Of a DNA stretch of 64,000 bases, positions 11,197-19,418 are shown in pieces. Under the pieces are notes generated by a model. It was not told the origin of the DNA. It ran no database searches and saw nothing but the letters and a program-made list of their open reading frames with translations. Position 1 is the stretch's first letter, and every line of letters starts with the position of its first letter. Origin of the DNA: an uncultured Pelagibacteraceae bacterium. Its GTDB lineage: Bacteria; Pseudomonadota; Alphaproteobacteria; Pelagibacterales; Pelagibacteraceae. The stretch is from contig CACIHO010000002.1 in the NCBI GenBank assembly GCA_902586485.1, positions 62,001 to 126,000 of the forward strand. Direction: 5' to 3'. Position numbers and translations under genes: made by a program.

Positions 11197-11472
11197 ATGG
11201 AAAAAATAATTTTTTTTGGATTGGTTATTCCTATTATGGCTTATGTTCTATACTTAGGTGGAATGGCAATTATGAATGGTTTTAAGTCTAAGGAAGCTAA
11301 TAGAGCCGAGAAAGAGGAAGCTGAAAGTGAGGGTAGGGAGACAAGCGAAACTTCTGATGAACAAAGCAGTAATTTAAGTGATGAACTTACTAAATTGAAT
11401 GATTTAAAAGAAAAAGGAATTATTTCTCAAGAGGAATTTGAAAAGGCGAAAAATAAACTATTAAATAATTAA
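11197..11472 (+). CDS. SHOCT domain protein with N-terminal membrane anchor
   Basis: A 91-residue protein with one N-terminal membrane helix (about residues 3-25), a charged Glu/Ser-rich linker, and a C-terminal SHOCT-type segment (LNDLKEKGIISQEEFEKAKN). SHOCT segments are short helical hairpins often found at the end of membrane-anchored bacterial proteins and are thought to mediate oligomerisation. No enzymatic role is evident. It sits between a small membrane gene and the dehalogenase-like hydrolase, with 11 bases to the latter. Confidence 0.82.
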   Translation: MEKIIFFGLVIPIMAYVLYLGGMAIMNGFKSKEANRAEKEEAESEGRETSETSDEQSSNLSDELTKLNDLKEKGIISQEEFEKAKNKLLNN

Positions 11473-11483
11473 ATAGTTTAATC

Positions 11484-12371
11484 ATGTTTAATGGTTTTAA
11501 AAAAAAATTTGTTAAAGTAAGCAAGGGCAAAATTTTTTGTAGATTTAAAGGTAACGGTCCCCCCTTATTATTACTTCATGGATATCCCCAAACACATGTG
11601 ATGTGGCACAAGACTGCACCTGAGCTTAGTAAATATTTCACTGTAATAGTTGCTGATCTGAGAGGATATGGAGATAGTTTAGTTTTACCTGGTGGTACTA
11701 ATCATAAAAATTATTCAAAAAGAGAAATGGCTAAAGATATGGTTCAATTGATGAGTAAATTAAATTTTAAAAAATTTTTTGTTGCTGGACATGATAGGGG
11801 CGGAAGAGTTGCACACAGAATGGCAAGAGATTATAGAAATAAAATTATGGCTTTAAGTGTATTAGATATTTGTCCGACTCTAGATATGTACGAGCATACA
11901 GATATGAAATTTGCAAAAGGATATTTTCATTGGTTTTATTTAATACAGCCAGCACCTTTACCAGAGAAAATGATAATGGCAGATCCTAAAAGATGGTTAC
12001 ATAGTCGGTTTAATAGGTCATCTAAACGTGCGATTGGAAGAGTTGAAGATGAATATTTTAGAGCCTTTAAACAAAATAAAAGAATTCATGCAACATGTGA
12101 AGATTATAGAGCTGCGGCGACTATAGACTTAGAGCACGATAAAAAAGATAGAAATAAAAAATTAAACATTCCTATCCAAGTTTTGTGGGGAAAAAAAGGA
12201 GTAGTTGGAAAGCAATTTAATTCGATTAAAATTTGGAAAAAATATACAAATAAAAAAATTTATGGTGCAGAAATTAATTCTGATCATTTTATTCCAGAGG
12301 AAAGTCCTAAACAAACGATTAATCACCTAAAAAAATTTTTTTTAAAAAATGTTAAAGATAATTCCAAATAA
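11484..12371 (+). CDS. Alpha/beta hydrolase resembling fluoroacetate dehalogenase
   Basis: A 295-residue cytosolic alpha/beta hydrolase. The oxyanion segment is LLLLHGYPQTHVMW. The nucleophile elbow is GHDRGGR, with Asp as nucleophile and the Arg pair that in fluoroacetate dehalogenases holds the carboxylate. The acid is likely the Asp in LDICPT and the base is the His in NSDHFIPEE. The cap contains FHWFYLIQPAPLPE and ATCEDYRA, which match the His-Trp and Tyr halide-binding positions known from fluoroacetate dehalogenase. From family knowledge these are defluorinating haloacetate hydrolases, but close relatives act on other substrates, so the substrate here is inference. The 3' end overlaps the next gene (TauD-like) by 23 bases. 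Confidence 0.88.
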   Translation: MFNGFKKKFVKVSKGKIFCRFKGNGPPLLLLHGYPQTHVMWHKTAPELSKYFTVIVADLRGYGDSLVLPGGTNHKNYSKREMAKDMVQLMSKLNFKKFFVAGHDRGGRVAHRMARDYRNKIMALSVLDICPTLDMYEHTDMKFAKGYFHWFYLIQPAPLPEKMIMADPKRWLHSRFNRSSKRAIGRVEDEYFRAFKQNKRIHATCEDYRAAATIDLEHDKKDRNKKLNIPIQVLWGKKGVVGKQFNSIKIWKKYTNKKIYGAEINSDHFIPEESPKQTINHLKKFFLKNVKDNSK

Positions 12372-13140
12372 AAAAAATATTGGGGCAGAAATAATTGTAA
12401 ATTTAAAAGAAATTACAAATAAAGATATTTTAAAAATTAAAAAAGCACTGAATAAGTATGGAATGTTATATTTTAAGGAACAAAAATTGACTTCTAAACT
12501 TTACATTAAGTTTGCAAAATATTTCGGAAATTTAGCCAATTATCCAAGACTAAAAGGTTTAAATAAAAAATTTCCTCAAATTACAGTAGTGCAAAGAAAA
12601 TCAACTGATAAAGGACCAAGTTTTGGTGAACAGTTTCATACCGATTCAATTTATACAAAAAAGCCACCAAGATTTACAATGTTGCTTTCTAAACTTGTGC
12701 CAAAAAAAGGAAAAGCTAATACAGAATTTTGTTCACAATATCTTGCTTATAAAGAATTACCAAATTCAATAAAAAGAAAATTTAAAAATATTAAAGCTAA
12801 ATATTCCTCTGAAGGTCCAATTTCGGTTACAACAAAAGAAAGAGTAAAAGAAAAAGGAAAAAATATTAAAGAACTTAAATCTTCACATAAAATAATTAGA
12901 AAAATCAGTGCAAATCATTCGATTTATTGTAGTCCAGGACACTTTGTTGGTTTTAGTTCAAAAATAAAAAATCAAGAAAAGTTAAAAAAATTTTTATTTA
13001 AGCATCAAATAAAGAAGAAGTTTCAATTTTCATTGCCTTGGGAAAAAAATCAATTGGCTATATGGGATAACAGATCTATGCTTCATCAAGCAACACCCTT
13101 TAAAGGAAATAGAATAATGCATAGAATAACGATTAAATAA
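12349..13140 (+). CDS. TauD/TfdA family 2-oxoglutarate-dependent dioxygenase
   Basis: A 263-residue Fe(II)/2OG oxygenase. The HxD pair is in EQFHTDSIYTKKPP, the distal His is in NRSMLHQATPF, and the 2OG-binding Arg is in IMHRITIK at the C-terminus. TauD family members oxidise small sulfonates, carnitine-like compounds or herbicides. The substrate cannot be told here. The gene overlaps the preceding hydrolase by 23 bases, which is tight coupling and suggests a shared pathway. An AEC-type carrier follows three bases after the stop. The protein is unusually rich in Lys, as are its neighbours. Confidence 0.87.
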   Translation: MLKIIPNKKNIGAEIIVNLKEITNKDILKIKKALNKYGMLYFKEQKLTSKLYIKFAKYFGNLANYPRLKGLNKKFPQITVVQRKSTDKGPSFGEQFHTDSIYTKKPPRFTMLLSKLVPKKGKANTEFCSQYLAYKELPNSIKRKFKNIKAKYSSEGPISVTTKERVKEKGKNIKELKSSHKIIRKISANHSIYCSPGHFVGFSSKIKNQEKLKKFLFKHQIKKKFQFSLPWEKNQLAIWDNRSMLHQATPFKGNRIMHRITIK

Positions 13141-13143
13141 TTT

Positions 13144-14070
13144 ATGTTCACAATTTTTTTAGGACTAACTCCATTTATATTTATTACTTTTTTAGGGTTT
13201 GTATTTGGTAAGTTAAAAGTCTTAGACCTTAGTCATGCTAAAATTTTAAATCTTTTCTTGTTCTATATTGCGGTCCCCGCATTGATCATTAAGCTAATAG
13301 CACAAAATGAAATTGGACAAGTAGATTTCAAACAAATTTTCTCTTATTTAATTATGCAATCGATATGTGGAATTATCGCTTACTTAATTACTTCAAAATA
13401 TTTTAAAAGATCAATCCCTGAGTCAATTATTTGGGCTTTAACAGTTGCATTATCAAACCATGTGACTTTGCTTTTGCCAATAACAGAAATATATTTTCAA
13501 CAAGATGTAATTACACAAGTTGCAAGTATCATATTAATGGATGGGATAATTTTATTATCTGTAATTGCTTTTTTTCTAGAATTATCGACAAAAAAAAATG
13601 TAAATTTATTTAATTTTATTAAAAATTTATTTTTAAACCCATTTATTCTTTCAATAATTATAGGTTTATTTTTTTTATTATTAAATTTAAATATTGATCA
13701 AACACCGATTGAATACACTTTGTCTAAACTTGCAGCATGTGTTTCACCAGTTGGATTGTTTGCAATTGGCATAACTCTTTCATTTTATACTAAAAATGTA
13801 ATTAACAAATTATCCGTTTCTATTTCAGTTTTAAAATTAGTCATTTCCCCGATAATCCTATTGTTAATTGGATTAATGTTTTTTAATGCAGGATTACCAG
13901 CTGAAATACCAGGTGCTTTCTTCGTGAGTGTTGCACCTTGTGGAGTTACTTCTATAGTTTTATGTGCTGCTTATAATGTAAGTCCCGAAAATATAATAAA
14001 AGCAATTTTTGTCTCTACAATTGCTTCTATAGGTACTATATTTTTTGCAATTAAGTATTTAACTCTATAA
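13144..14070 (+). CDS. AEC (auxin efflux carrier) family transporter
   Basis: A 308-residue polytopic membrane protein with about ten hydrophobic segments arranged in two halves. The N-terminal half carries the FYIAVPALIIKLIAQ segment and the C-terminal half SPVGLFAIGITLSF and VAPCGVTSIVLCAAY, which are typical of AEC carriers. Bacterial members move organic acids such as malate or malonate, and direction and substrate vary. It follows the TauD-like gene by three bases, so it may move the substrate or product of the hydrolase/oxygenase pair (inference). Its stop overlaps the convergent metallo-hydrolase gene by six bases. Confidence 0.9.
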   Translation: MFTIFLGLTPFIFITFLGFVFGKLKVLDLSHAKILNLFLFYIAVPALIIKLIAQNEIGQVDFKQIFSYLIMQSICGIIAYLITSKYFKRSIPESIIWALTVALSNHVTLLLPITEIYFQQDVITQVASIILMDGIILLSVIAFFLELSTKKNVNLFNFIKNLFLNPFILSIIIGLFFLLLNLNIDQTPIEYTLSKLAACVSPVGLFAIGITLSFYTKNVINKLSVSISVLKLVISPIILLLIGLMFFNAGLPAEIPGAFFVSVAPCGVTSIVLCAAYNVSPENIIKAIFVSTIASIGTIFFAIKYLTL

Positions 14071-15048
14071 TAATTTATCTAGAGGACTAACTTCTCCAAT
14101 TTTAAAAATAATTGCATCTTCTTTATTAAAACCATATTTTTCAGCATTATCTTTAAATCTAATTGGGGGTTCCATAATCGGTTCTAATGACAAAACAAAT
14201 GTTCCCCAATGCATCCCTAATACTTTTTTACTTTTTAGGTCTTGCGCAACATTCAGGGCTTCTTCTGGTGTAGTATGATAAATAGTTTTATCAAACATTG
14301 GTTTGAAGTTATAAGCACCAATATTAATCATTGTAAGATCTACAGGACCATATTTTTTTCCTAGTTCTTTGTAGATTTCCCCATAACCTGTGTCACATGC
14401 AAATAAAATTTTTTTATTTTTATATTCTATAAGAAAATTACCCCACAAAGTTTTATTTGTGTCTGTTAAACTTCTCTTTGACCAATGAACTGCAGGAAGT
14501 AAAGAAATTTTCAGATGCTCATTAATAATTATTTGATCATACCAATCCATTTCATTTACATCTTTATATCCTTTAAAATATTTACCAAGATTTAGTGGGG
14601 TTAATACTTTTGCACTCTTAAAAGGAAAATTTCTAATTGTTGACATGTCCTGATGATCGTAATGATTATGAGTGAGTAAAAATATATCTGTTTTAGGTAT
14701 CTCGTTTAATTTTATTGCAGGATTAGTAAATCTTTTTGGACCAAAGATTAGTGGTCCAGCATTCTTTGAAAATACAGGATCTGTTATAATTGTAGTTCCA
14801 CCTAATTTTATAAGATATGTCGCGTGACCTATCCAAGCAATATAATCATTGTCTTTATATTTTTCTAAATCAGCTAATACTTTTTGTTTTTCAATAACAT
14901 GTTCTTTTGGATAAGTTAAATCAACTTTTTTTCTCAATTTACTGAAAGTTCTATAAGAAAATTTTCCTGACCTAGATATTATTACCGGAGATCCTTTTGG
15001 ATTCCTGAAAGTACCATCAGGCAAATGATGATAAGGTCTTTCTTTCAT
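14065..15048 (-). CDS. MBL-fold metallo-hydrolase, NAPE-PLD/UlaG-like
   Basis: A 327-residue cytosolic metallo-beta-lactamase-fold enzyme. The metal-binding motif HNHYDHQD is in LLTHNHYDHQDMS. Further ligands are the His in LLPAVHWSKRS, the Asp in FACDTGYGE and the His in GMHWGTF. The arrangement is like the NAPE-phospholipase D/RomA branch, which hydrolyses phosphodiesters, rather than beta-lactamases. The N-terminal GTFRNPKGSP fits that branch. The substrate is not known. It is followed on the minus-strand reading by nothing co-directional, and preceded by the sugar dehydrogenase gene one base away. Confidence 0.87.
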   Translation of the reverse strand: MKERPYHHLPDGTFRNPKGSPVIISRSGKFSYRTFSKLRKKVDLTYPKEHVIEKQKVLADLEKYKDNDYIAWIGHATYLIKLGGTTIITDPVFSKNAGPLIFGPKRFTNPAIKLNEIPKTDIFLLTHNHYDHQDMSTIRNFPFKSAKVLTPLNLGKYFKGYKDVNEMDWYDQIIINEHLKISLLPAVHWSKRSLTDTNKTLWGNFLIEYKNKKILFACDTGYGEIYKELGKKYGPVDLTMINIGAYNFKPMFDKTIYHTTPEEALNVAQDLKSKKVLGMHWGTFVLSLEPIMEPPIRFKDNAEKYGFNKEDAIIFKIGEVSPLDKLL

Positions 15049-15049
15049 A

Positions 15050-16117
15050 TTATTTTTTTTTCTCCATTAACCACAAGCTATTTCCTGCAAGAAAATATAT
15101 TTTTCCATTAACAGGGTGAACTTGTATGTCTCTTATTCTTCCAATTTTATCTTTGAAAATAATTGTTTCTTCAATATTAGACAAATTTTGAAAGTTTAAT
15201 TTTCTCATTGATTTATCTTTTAAAGAAGTAATTAACGCTTCGCCATTCCATTCACTAAATTCTTTTCCCTTATAAATAGTTATAGCACTTGCTGCTATTG
15301 AAGGTACCCAGTATTGGATTGCCTTAGTAAAACCTGGTTTCCATTTAGGTCCAATCTTTGAGCCTGAATAATTTGTTCCACCCCAACCTAAAATTTTCCA
15401 ACCATAATTTTCTCCCTTTTTAATCTCACCAAACCAATCACCACCTTTTGCACCATGGTTGCTTGCATAAATTTTTCCATCAAAAGAGGAATAGGTTAGA
15501 CCTTGAGGATTACGAACGCCAATTTGATAAATTTCTGGTAGCCAATTTGACTTTCCTTCAAACTTAGGGTTATCTTTTGGAATACTACCATCTAAATGAA
15601 TTCTGATAATACTTCCAGGATGTTTTGTTGGATCTTGAGCAATCATGCCTCCACCTCTTTCTCCAGCGGATGCAAAAAGATAATTATCTTTTATAGTTAA
15701 TCTTGAGCCAAAATGATAACCAGATTCTATTGGTGGTTCAGCTTGAAATATATTTTCGAAATCTAAATTTTTTTTATTTAATTTAGCCTTTGCAATCGAA
15801 GTACTTGTTTTCCAATCCCCTCTATTTTCTGAATAAGAAATCCATAAGTGATTATCTTGGTAAATAATATCTAATAAACCCCCTTGCCCGTGTACAAAAT
15901 AATTTAAGTTATGTTCAACCTCATAAACTTCCTGAGAAATAATATTTACTATTTTTATTTTTCCAGTTTTTTCAGTGATAATAAGCTCTTCATTACTTAT
16001 AAAAGATGATCCCCATGGGTCACTTAAATCTACCAATTTTTTAAAAGTTAAATTTTCAGAAAAACTTTTCGATGAAAATAATAAAAGGAAAAATATCGAT
16101 AAAAAATATTTGATCAC
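15050..16117 (-). CDS. Secreted PQQ-type sugar dehydrogenase-like beta-propeller (YliI/Gdh-B family)
   Basis: An exported protein: a basic start, a hydrophobic core (YFLSIFFLLLF) and a cleavage region SSKSFSEN. The mature part has the soluble aldose dehydrogenase propeller motifs GYHFGSR (with the expected catalytic His), ASAGERGGG, GVRNPQGLTY and GENYGW. Family members oxidise sugars in the periplasm using PQQ. PQQ synthesis is not in this window, and many family members are uncharacterised. The track ATG at 16144 lies inside the conserved VDGG segment of the upstream SDR gene. The GTG at 16117, one base after the SDR stop, gives a normal signal peptide and is preferred, for about 355 residues. 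Confidence 0.85.
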   Translation of the reverse strand: MIKYFLSIFFLLLFSSKSFSENLTFKKLVDLSDPWGSSFISNEELIITEKTGKIKIVNIISQEVYEVEHNLNYFVHGQGGLLDIIYQDNHLWISYSENRGDWKTSTSIAKAKLNKKNLDFENIFQAEPPIESGYHFGSRLTIKDNYLFASAGERGGGMIAQDPTKHPGSIIRIHLDGSIPKDNPKFEGKSNWLPEIYQIGVRNPQGLTYSSFDGKIYASNHGAKGGDWFGEIKKGENYGWKILGWGGTNYSGSKIGPKWKPGFTKAIQYWVPSIAASAITIYKGKEFSEWNGEALITSLKDKSMRKLNFQNLSNIEETIIFKDKIGRIRDIQVHPVNGKIYFLAGNSLWLMEKKK

Positions 16118-16118
16118 T

Positions 16119-16829
16119 TTATGAAAGTTTAGATCTACCACCATCTACAGCAATTATTTGGCCTGTAACCCAAGAACTATCTTCTGTTAGTAAGAATTTA
16201 GCAAGAGCAGCGGAGTCTTTACCTTCTCCCAATCTTTTAAGGGGATGTGCTTTTGCAATACCTTCAGCTATAGCAGTATTTTTTAACATTGGTTCTGCTA
16301 TTTTAGATTTTGTTAAACTTGGTGCCACACAATTTACTCTTATGTTTGGAGCGAACTCTGCTGCAAGAGAAACCGTCAATCCCTCAACAGCTGCTTTTGC
16401 TGATGCTATGATTGCATGATTGGTAAAACCTCTTTGAGCAGCAACAGTTGAAAATAACACTATTGAACCTTTATTTTTTTTTAAACTTTCCTGATATCCT
16501 TTAATAGATTCTACAGCAGAATAAAGATTAAGTTTCATGCATTTCTGAAAGTCTTGTTCATTTATCATTCTTAATGGTTTTAAATCAATTGAACCGACAC
16601 AATAAGCTAAGCCTTTAATTTCAGAAATATCTGATTTAATTTTTTCTATAAACCCATCCTCTAAAACATCTGCAACTGTATGTGAGCATCCAAGTTTTTC
16701 AGAGACAGAGCTAAGTTCACTTTCATTTCTTCCAACTAAATGAATATCGTTTCCAGAGTTTTTTAATTGTTCTGCTAAACTTGACCCAATAGAACCTGTC
16801 GCACCAAAAATTACATATTTTTCTGACAT
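16119..16829 (-). CDS. Short-chain dehydrogenase/reductase-like protein lacking the catalytic Tyr
   Basis: A 236-residue Rossmann-fold SDR. The nucleotide-binding glycine motif is GATGSIGSSLAEQL and the NAG-type position is replaced by YCVGSI. The catalytic Ser is at FSTVAAQ. Where the classical YxxxK is expected the sequence reads HAIIASAKAAVEG, so Lys is kept but the Tyr position is Ile. The C-terminal VDGGRSKLS is typical. The enzyme may use another residue or be a binding protein. It is divergent from the cryptochrome/photolyase gene 27 bases away, an association worth noting. NADP versus NAD preference cannot be judged. Confidence 0.87.
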   Translation of the reverse strand: MSEKYVIFGATGSIGSSLAEQLKNSGNDIHLVGRNESELSSVSEKLGCSHTVADVLEDGFIEKIKSDISEIKGLAYCVGSIDLKPLRMINEQDFQKCMKLNLYSAVESIKGYQESLKKNKGSIVLFSTVAAQRGFTNHAIIASAKAAVEGLTVSLAAEFAPNIRVNCVAPSLTKSKIAEPMLKNTAIAEGIAKAHPLKRLGEGKDSAALAKFLLTEDSSWVTGQIIAVDGGRSKLS

Positions 16830-16856
16830 AAAAAATTTTATTAGTTATATTTAACT

Positions 16857-18347
16857 ATGAAGTTATTTTTTATACTTGGTAATCAATTATTTCCAACAAA
16901 ATACCTAGACCGCTTCAAAAAAGACCACCTATTTTTTATGGCTGAAGATAAGGGTTTATGCACCTATGAAAAGCATCATAAACAAAAAATTTTATTATTT
17001 CTATCTTCTATGCGTTCTTATGCAGACCGATTAAGAAAAAACAAATTTAAATTAGATTACTTTAAAATCGAAGATAAAGAATTTAATGAAGATTATTTAA
17101 AAAAATTAAAAAAAATAATTACACAAAAAAAAGTAAATGAAATTTCAAGTTTTGAAGTGGAGGATAAATTTTTTGAAAAAAAAATTTCACAATTTTTAAA
17201 AAAAGAAAAAATACACTGGAATATTATTCAAACTCCTATGTTTTTAAATTCAAGAGCTGAATTTAAAAATTATTTATCAAAATCGAAAAAACCTTTTATG
17301 GCAACTTTCTACAAAGATGTTAGAAAAAAATCTGGAATATTGATGGGTTCAGATGGTAATCCAATCGGGGGCAAATGGAGTTTTGATGAAGATAACAGAA
17401 ATAAATTGCCTAAAAATATTTCAATTCCTAAATTTCCAAAAATAAATGAAACCATTCATACAAAAAAATTAAAGCCTATTATTGAAAAGGAATTTAAAAA
17501 TCACCCTGGGAGTACAAATAATTTTTGGTTTGCAACGGAATATGAAGATGTAGTTAAACTATTGAATTTTTTTATAAAAGAAAAATCTAATCTTTTTGGT
17601 GATTATGAGGATGCAGTTGATCAAAAAGATAATATCCTGTTCCATAGTGCATTAAGTCCTTACATAAATTTAGGTTTAATAACTCCTGAATTTGTTGTCC
17701 AAAAAGTTTTAGACTTTCACAAGAAAAATAAAATTAGAATGAATTCTTTAGAGGGTTACATTCGTCAAGTGATTGGTTGGCGAGAATTTATGCGAGGAAT
17801 TTATCAGTCATACTCTCGAGAAATGGAAACTGGAAATTTTTTTAAACAAAATAGAAAAATGAAAACTTCTTGGTACGACGGTACCACTGGTCTTCCACCT
17901 TTGGATTATGCAATTAAAAATGCCGTAAATCATGGTTGGTCCCATCACATTGAAAGGTTAATGATTTTATCAAACATTATGAACCTTTGTGAAATTAAGC
18001 CAACAATTGTTTACAAGTGGTTCATGGAAATGTTTGTAGACTCCTCAGATTGGGTAATGGTTCCTAATGTTTATGGAATGGGATTATTTAGTGATGGAGG
18101 AATTTTTGCTACCAAACCTTATATTTGTGGATCTGCATATTTTATGAAAATGATGGACTTCAAGAAAGGTGATTGGTGTAACACCATGGATGGTTTGTAC
18201 TGGAGGTTCATCGATCGAAATAGAAAATTTTTTTTAAAAAATCCTCGTTTGTCGATGATGGTGAGGATATTTGACAAAATGAAATCTGAAAGAAAAAAAT
18301 TAATTTTATCAGAAGCCGATAAATTTATTAAACAAAATACAATTTGA
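16857..18347 (+). CDS. Cryptochrome/photolyase family protein (DPRP / FeS-BCP type)
   Basis: A 496-residue flavoprotein of the deoxyribodipyrimidine photolyase-related family, which includes bacterial (6-4) photolyases and cryptochromes. The N-terminal domain starts MKLFFILGNQLFP. The FAD-binding part has YIRQVIGWREFMRG, NHGWSHHIERLMILSN and WVMVPNVYGMG. Characterised relatives (Agrobacterium PhrB) bind a 4Fe-4S cluster through four Cys, including a close CxxC. Here the matching area reads YICGSAYF then KKGDWCNTMDGLYW, with no CxxC, so the cluster cannot be assumed. The DUF2256 gene overlaps by one base, and GATase and membrane genes follow. The function is likely DNA repair or blue-light sensing. 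Confidence 0.92.
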   Translation: MKLFFILGNQLFPTKYLDRFKKDHLFFMAEDKGLCTYEKHHKQKILLFLSSMRSYADRLRKNKFKLDYFKIEDKEFNEDYLKKLKKIITQKKVNEISSFEVEDKFFEKKISQFLKKEKIHWNIIQTPMFLNSRAEFKNYLSKSKKPFMATFYKDVRKKSGILMGSDGNPIGGKWSFDEDNRNKLPKNISIPKFPKINETIHTKKLKPIIEKEFKNHPGSTNNFWFATEYEDVVKLLNFFIKEKSNLFGDYEDAVDQKDNILFHSALSPYINLGLITPEFVVQKVLDFHKKNKIRMNSLEGYIRQVIGWREFMRGIYQSYSREMETGNFFKQNRKMKTSWYDGTTGLPPLDYAIKNAVNHGWSHHIERLMILSNIMNLCEIKPTIVYKWFMEMFVDSSDWVMVPNVYGMGLFSDGGIFATKPYICGSAYFMKMMDFKKGDWCNTMDGLYWRFIDRNRKFFLKNPRLSMMVRIFDKMKSERKKLILSEADKFIKQNTI

Positions 18348-18475
18348 TGAAAAAGGAAAATTTACCAACAAAAATTTGTCTAGTTTGCAAAAGACCATTT
18401 ACTTGGCGAAAAAAATGGAAGTTGAATTGGGATAGAGTAAAATATTGTTCCAAGAAGTGTTCTAAGTTAAGTTAA
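18347..18475 (+). CDS. DUF2256 small zinc-binding protein
   Basis: A 42-residue ORF that is too short for the ORF track. Its ATG overlaps the TGA of the cryptochrome gene (TGATGA). It reads MKKENLPTKICLVCKRPF, then WRKKWKLNWDRVKYC and SKKC. The CxxC plus CxxxC pairs form a probable zinc ribbon, and the Cys spacing with RPFxWRKKW is diagnostic of DUF2256. In many genomes this small protein is encoded beside DPRP-family photolyases, which matches the context here. Its role is unknown, perhaps a nucleic-acid or protein adaptor. Confidence 0.88.
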   Translation: MKKENLPTKICLVCKRPFTWRKKWKLNWDRVKYCSKKCSKLS

Positions 18476-18480
18476 GCTTA

Positions 18481-19200
18481 GTGAATATAATAGTACTACA
18501 GCACATTAAAATAGAAGACCCAGGGTATATTAAAGATTTAATGCTAGCTGATGGATTTAATTTAACTATCATTGAATTAGATGAAGGTGAAAAAATACCA
18601 GACGATTTAAGTAAATTTGATGGAATGTTTTGCATGGGGGGGCCAATGGATACCTATATGGAACAAGAATATCCTTGGTTAATAGAGGAAAAAAAAGCAA
18701 TTAAAGAATTTGTTATTAATCTAAAAAAACCTTATTTAGGTTTTTGTTTAGGTTGTCAGCTTTTAGGTGAGGTAGTTGGTGGAAAAGTAGTTAAATCTAA
18801 ACCAGCAGAAATAGGGATTATGGATATTAATTTCTCTAATGAAAAAGATGAAGATAAATTATTTTCAAAATTTCCTAATACGATTAAAAGTTTACAATGG
18901 CATTCTTATGAGGTTCAGGGTATTGAAAATAATAAAGATGTAACTTTATTAGCCTCTTCACCAATCACAAAGTATCAAATTTTTAAATATCAAAATCATG
19001 CTTATGGAATTCAATTTCATATAGAAATAAAAGATACTACGGTTAATGAATGGGGATGTGTTCCGGAGTATAAAAAAGCTTTGGAAGATCAGCTTGGTAA
19101 TGGTGCATTAGAAAAGTTTGATCAATCTGCAAAAGATAACATGAAAGATATGAATAACTACTCTACAATCCTTTATAATAATTTTAAAAAACTTTTATGA
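18481..19200 (+). CDS. Class I glutamine amidotransferase-like protein
   Basis: A 239-residue single-domain GATase1 protein. The nucleophilic Cys is in LGFCLGCQLLGE (GxCxGxQ pattern), and the His and Glu of the triad are in GIQFHIEIKD. FDGMFCMGGPMDTY matches the oxyanion strand. Stand-alone domains of this type act as amidotransferase partners or gamma-glutamyl hydrolases, and no synthetase partner is adjacent. The start is a GTG five bases after the DUF2256 stop, and the 3' end overlaps the next small gene by four bases, so it is in the same operon as the cryptochrome. Its link with light or repair is not explained. Confidence 0.88.
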   Translation: MNIIVLQHIKIEDPGYIKDLMLADGFNLTIIELDEGEKIPDDLSKFDGMFCMGGPMDTYMEQEYPWLIEEKKAIKEFVINLKKPYLGFCLGCQLLGEVVGGKVVKSKPAEIGIMDINFSNEKDEDKLFSKFPNTIKSLQWHSYEVQGIENNKDVTLLASSPITKYQIFKYQNHAYGIQFHIEIKDTTVNEWGCVPEYKKALEDQLGNGALEKFDQSAKDNMKDMNNYSTILYNNFKKLL

Positions 19201-19418
19201 ATAATAAAATTTTCGAATGGGCAGGGGTTATAACTGCAATATTGTACTCTTTGTTTGTCGCTTTAAATATAGGCATAGAATTTTTCGGTTTTTGTCTGCT
19301 GTTATTGTCAGCCATTTTAATTGGAATTTGGGCCTATAGGGGTGGTCATAAAGGAATTTTATTATTACAATTTTTTTATGCGACCGCTGGAATTATTGGG
19401 ATGGTTCGTTGGTTTTAA
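19197..19418 (+). CDS. Small three-helix membrane protein
   Basis: A 73-residue hydrophobic protein with about three membrane segments (residues 8-24, 27-46 and 52-70) and a short charged loop YRGGHKG. It overlaps the GATase gene by four bases (ATGA) and is the last gene of the cryptochrome run. Its stop overlaps the convergent photolyase gene by four bases. I do not recognise the family with confidence. A general role in the membrane is all that can be said. Confidence 0.7.
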   Translation: MNNKIFEWAGVITAILYSLFVALNIGIEFFGFCLLLLSAILIGIWAYRGGHKGILLLQFFYATAGIIGMVRWF

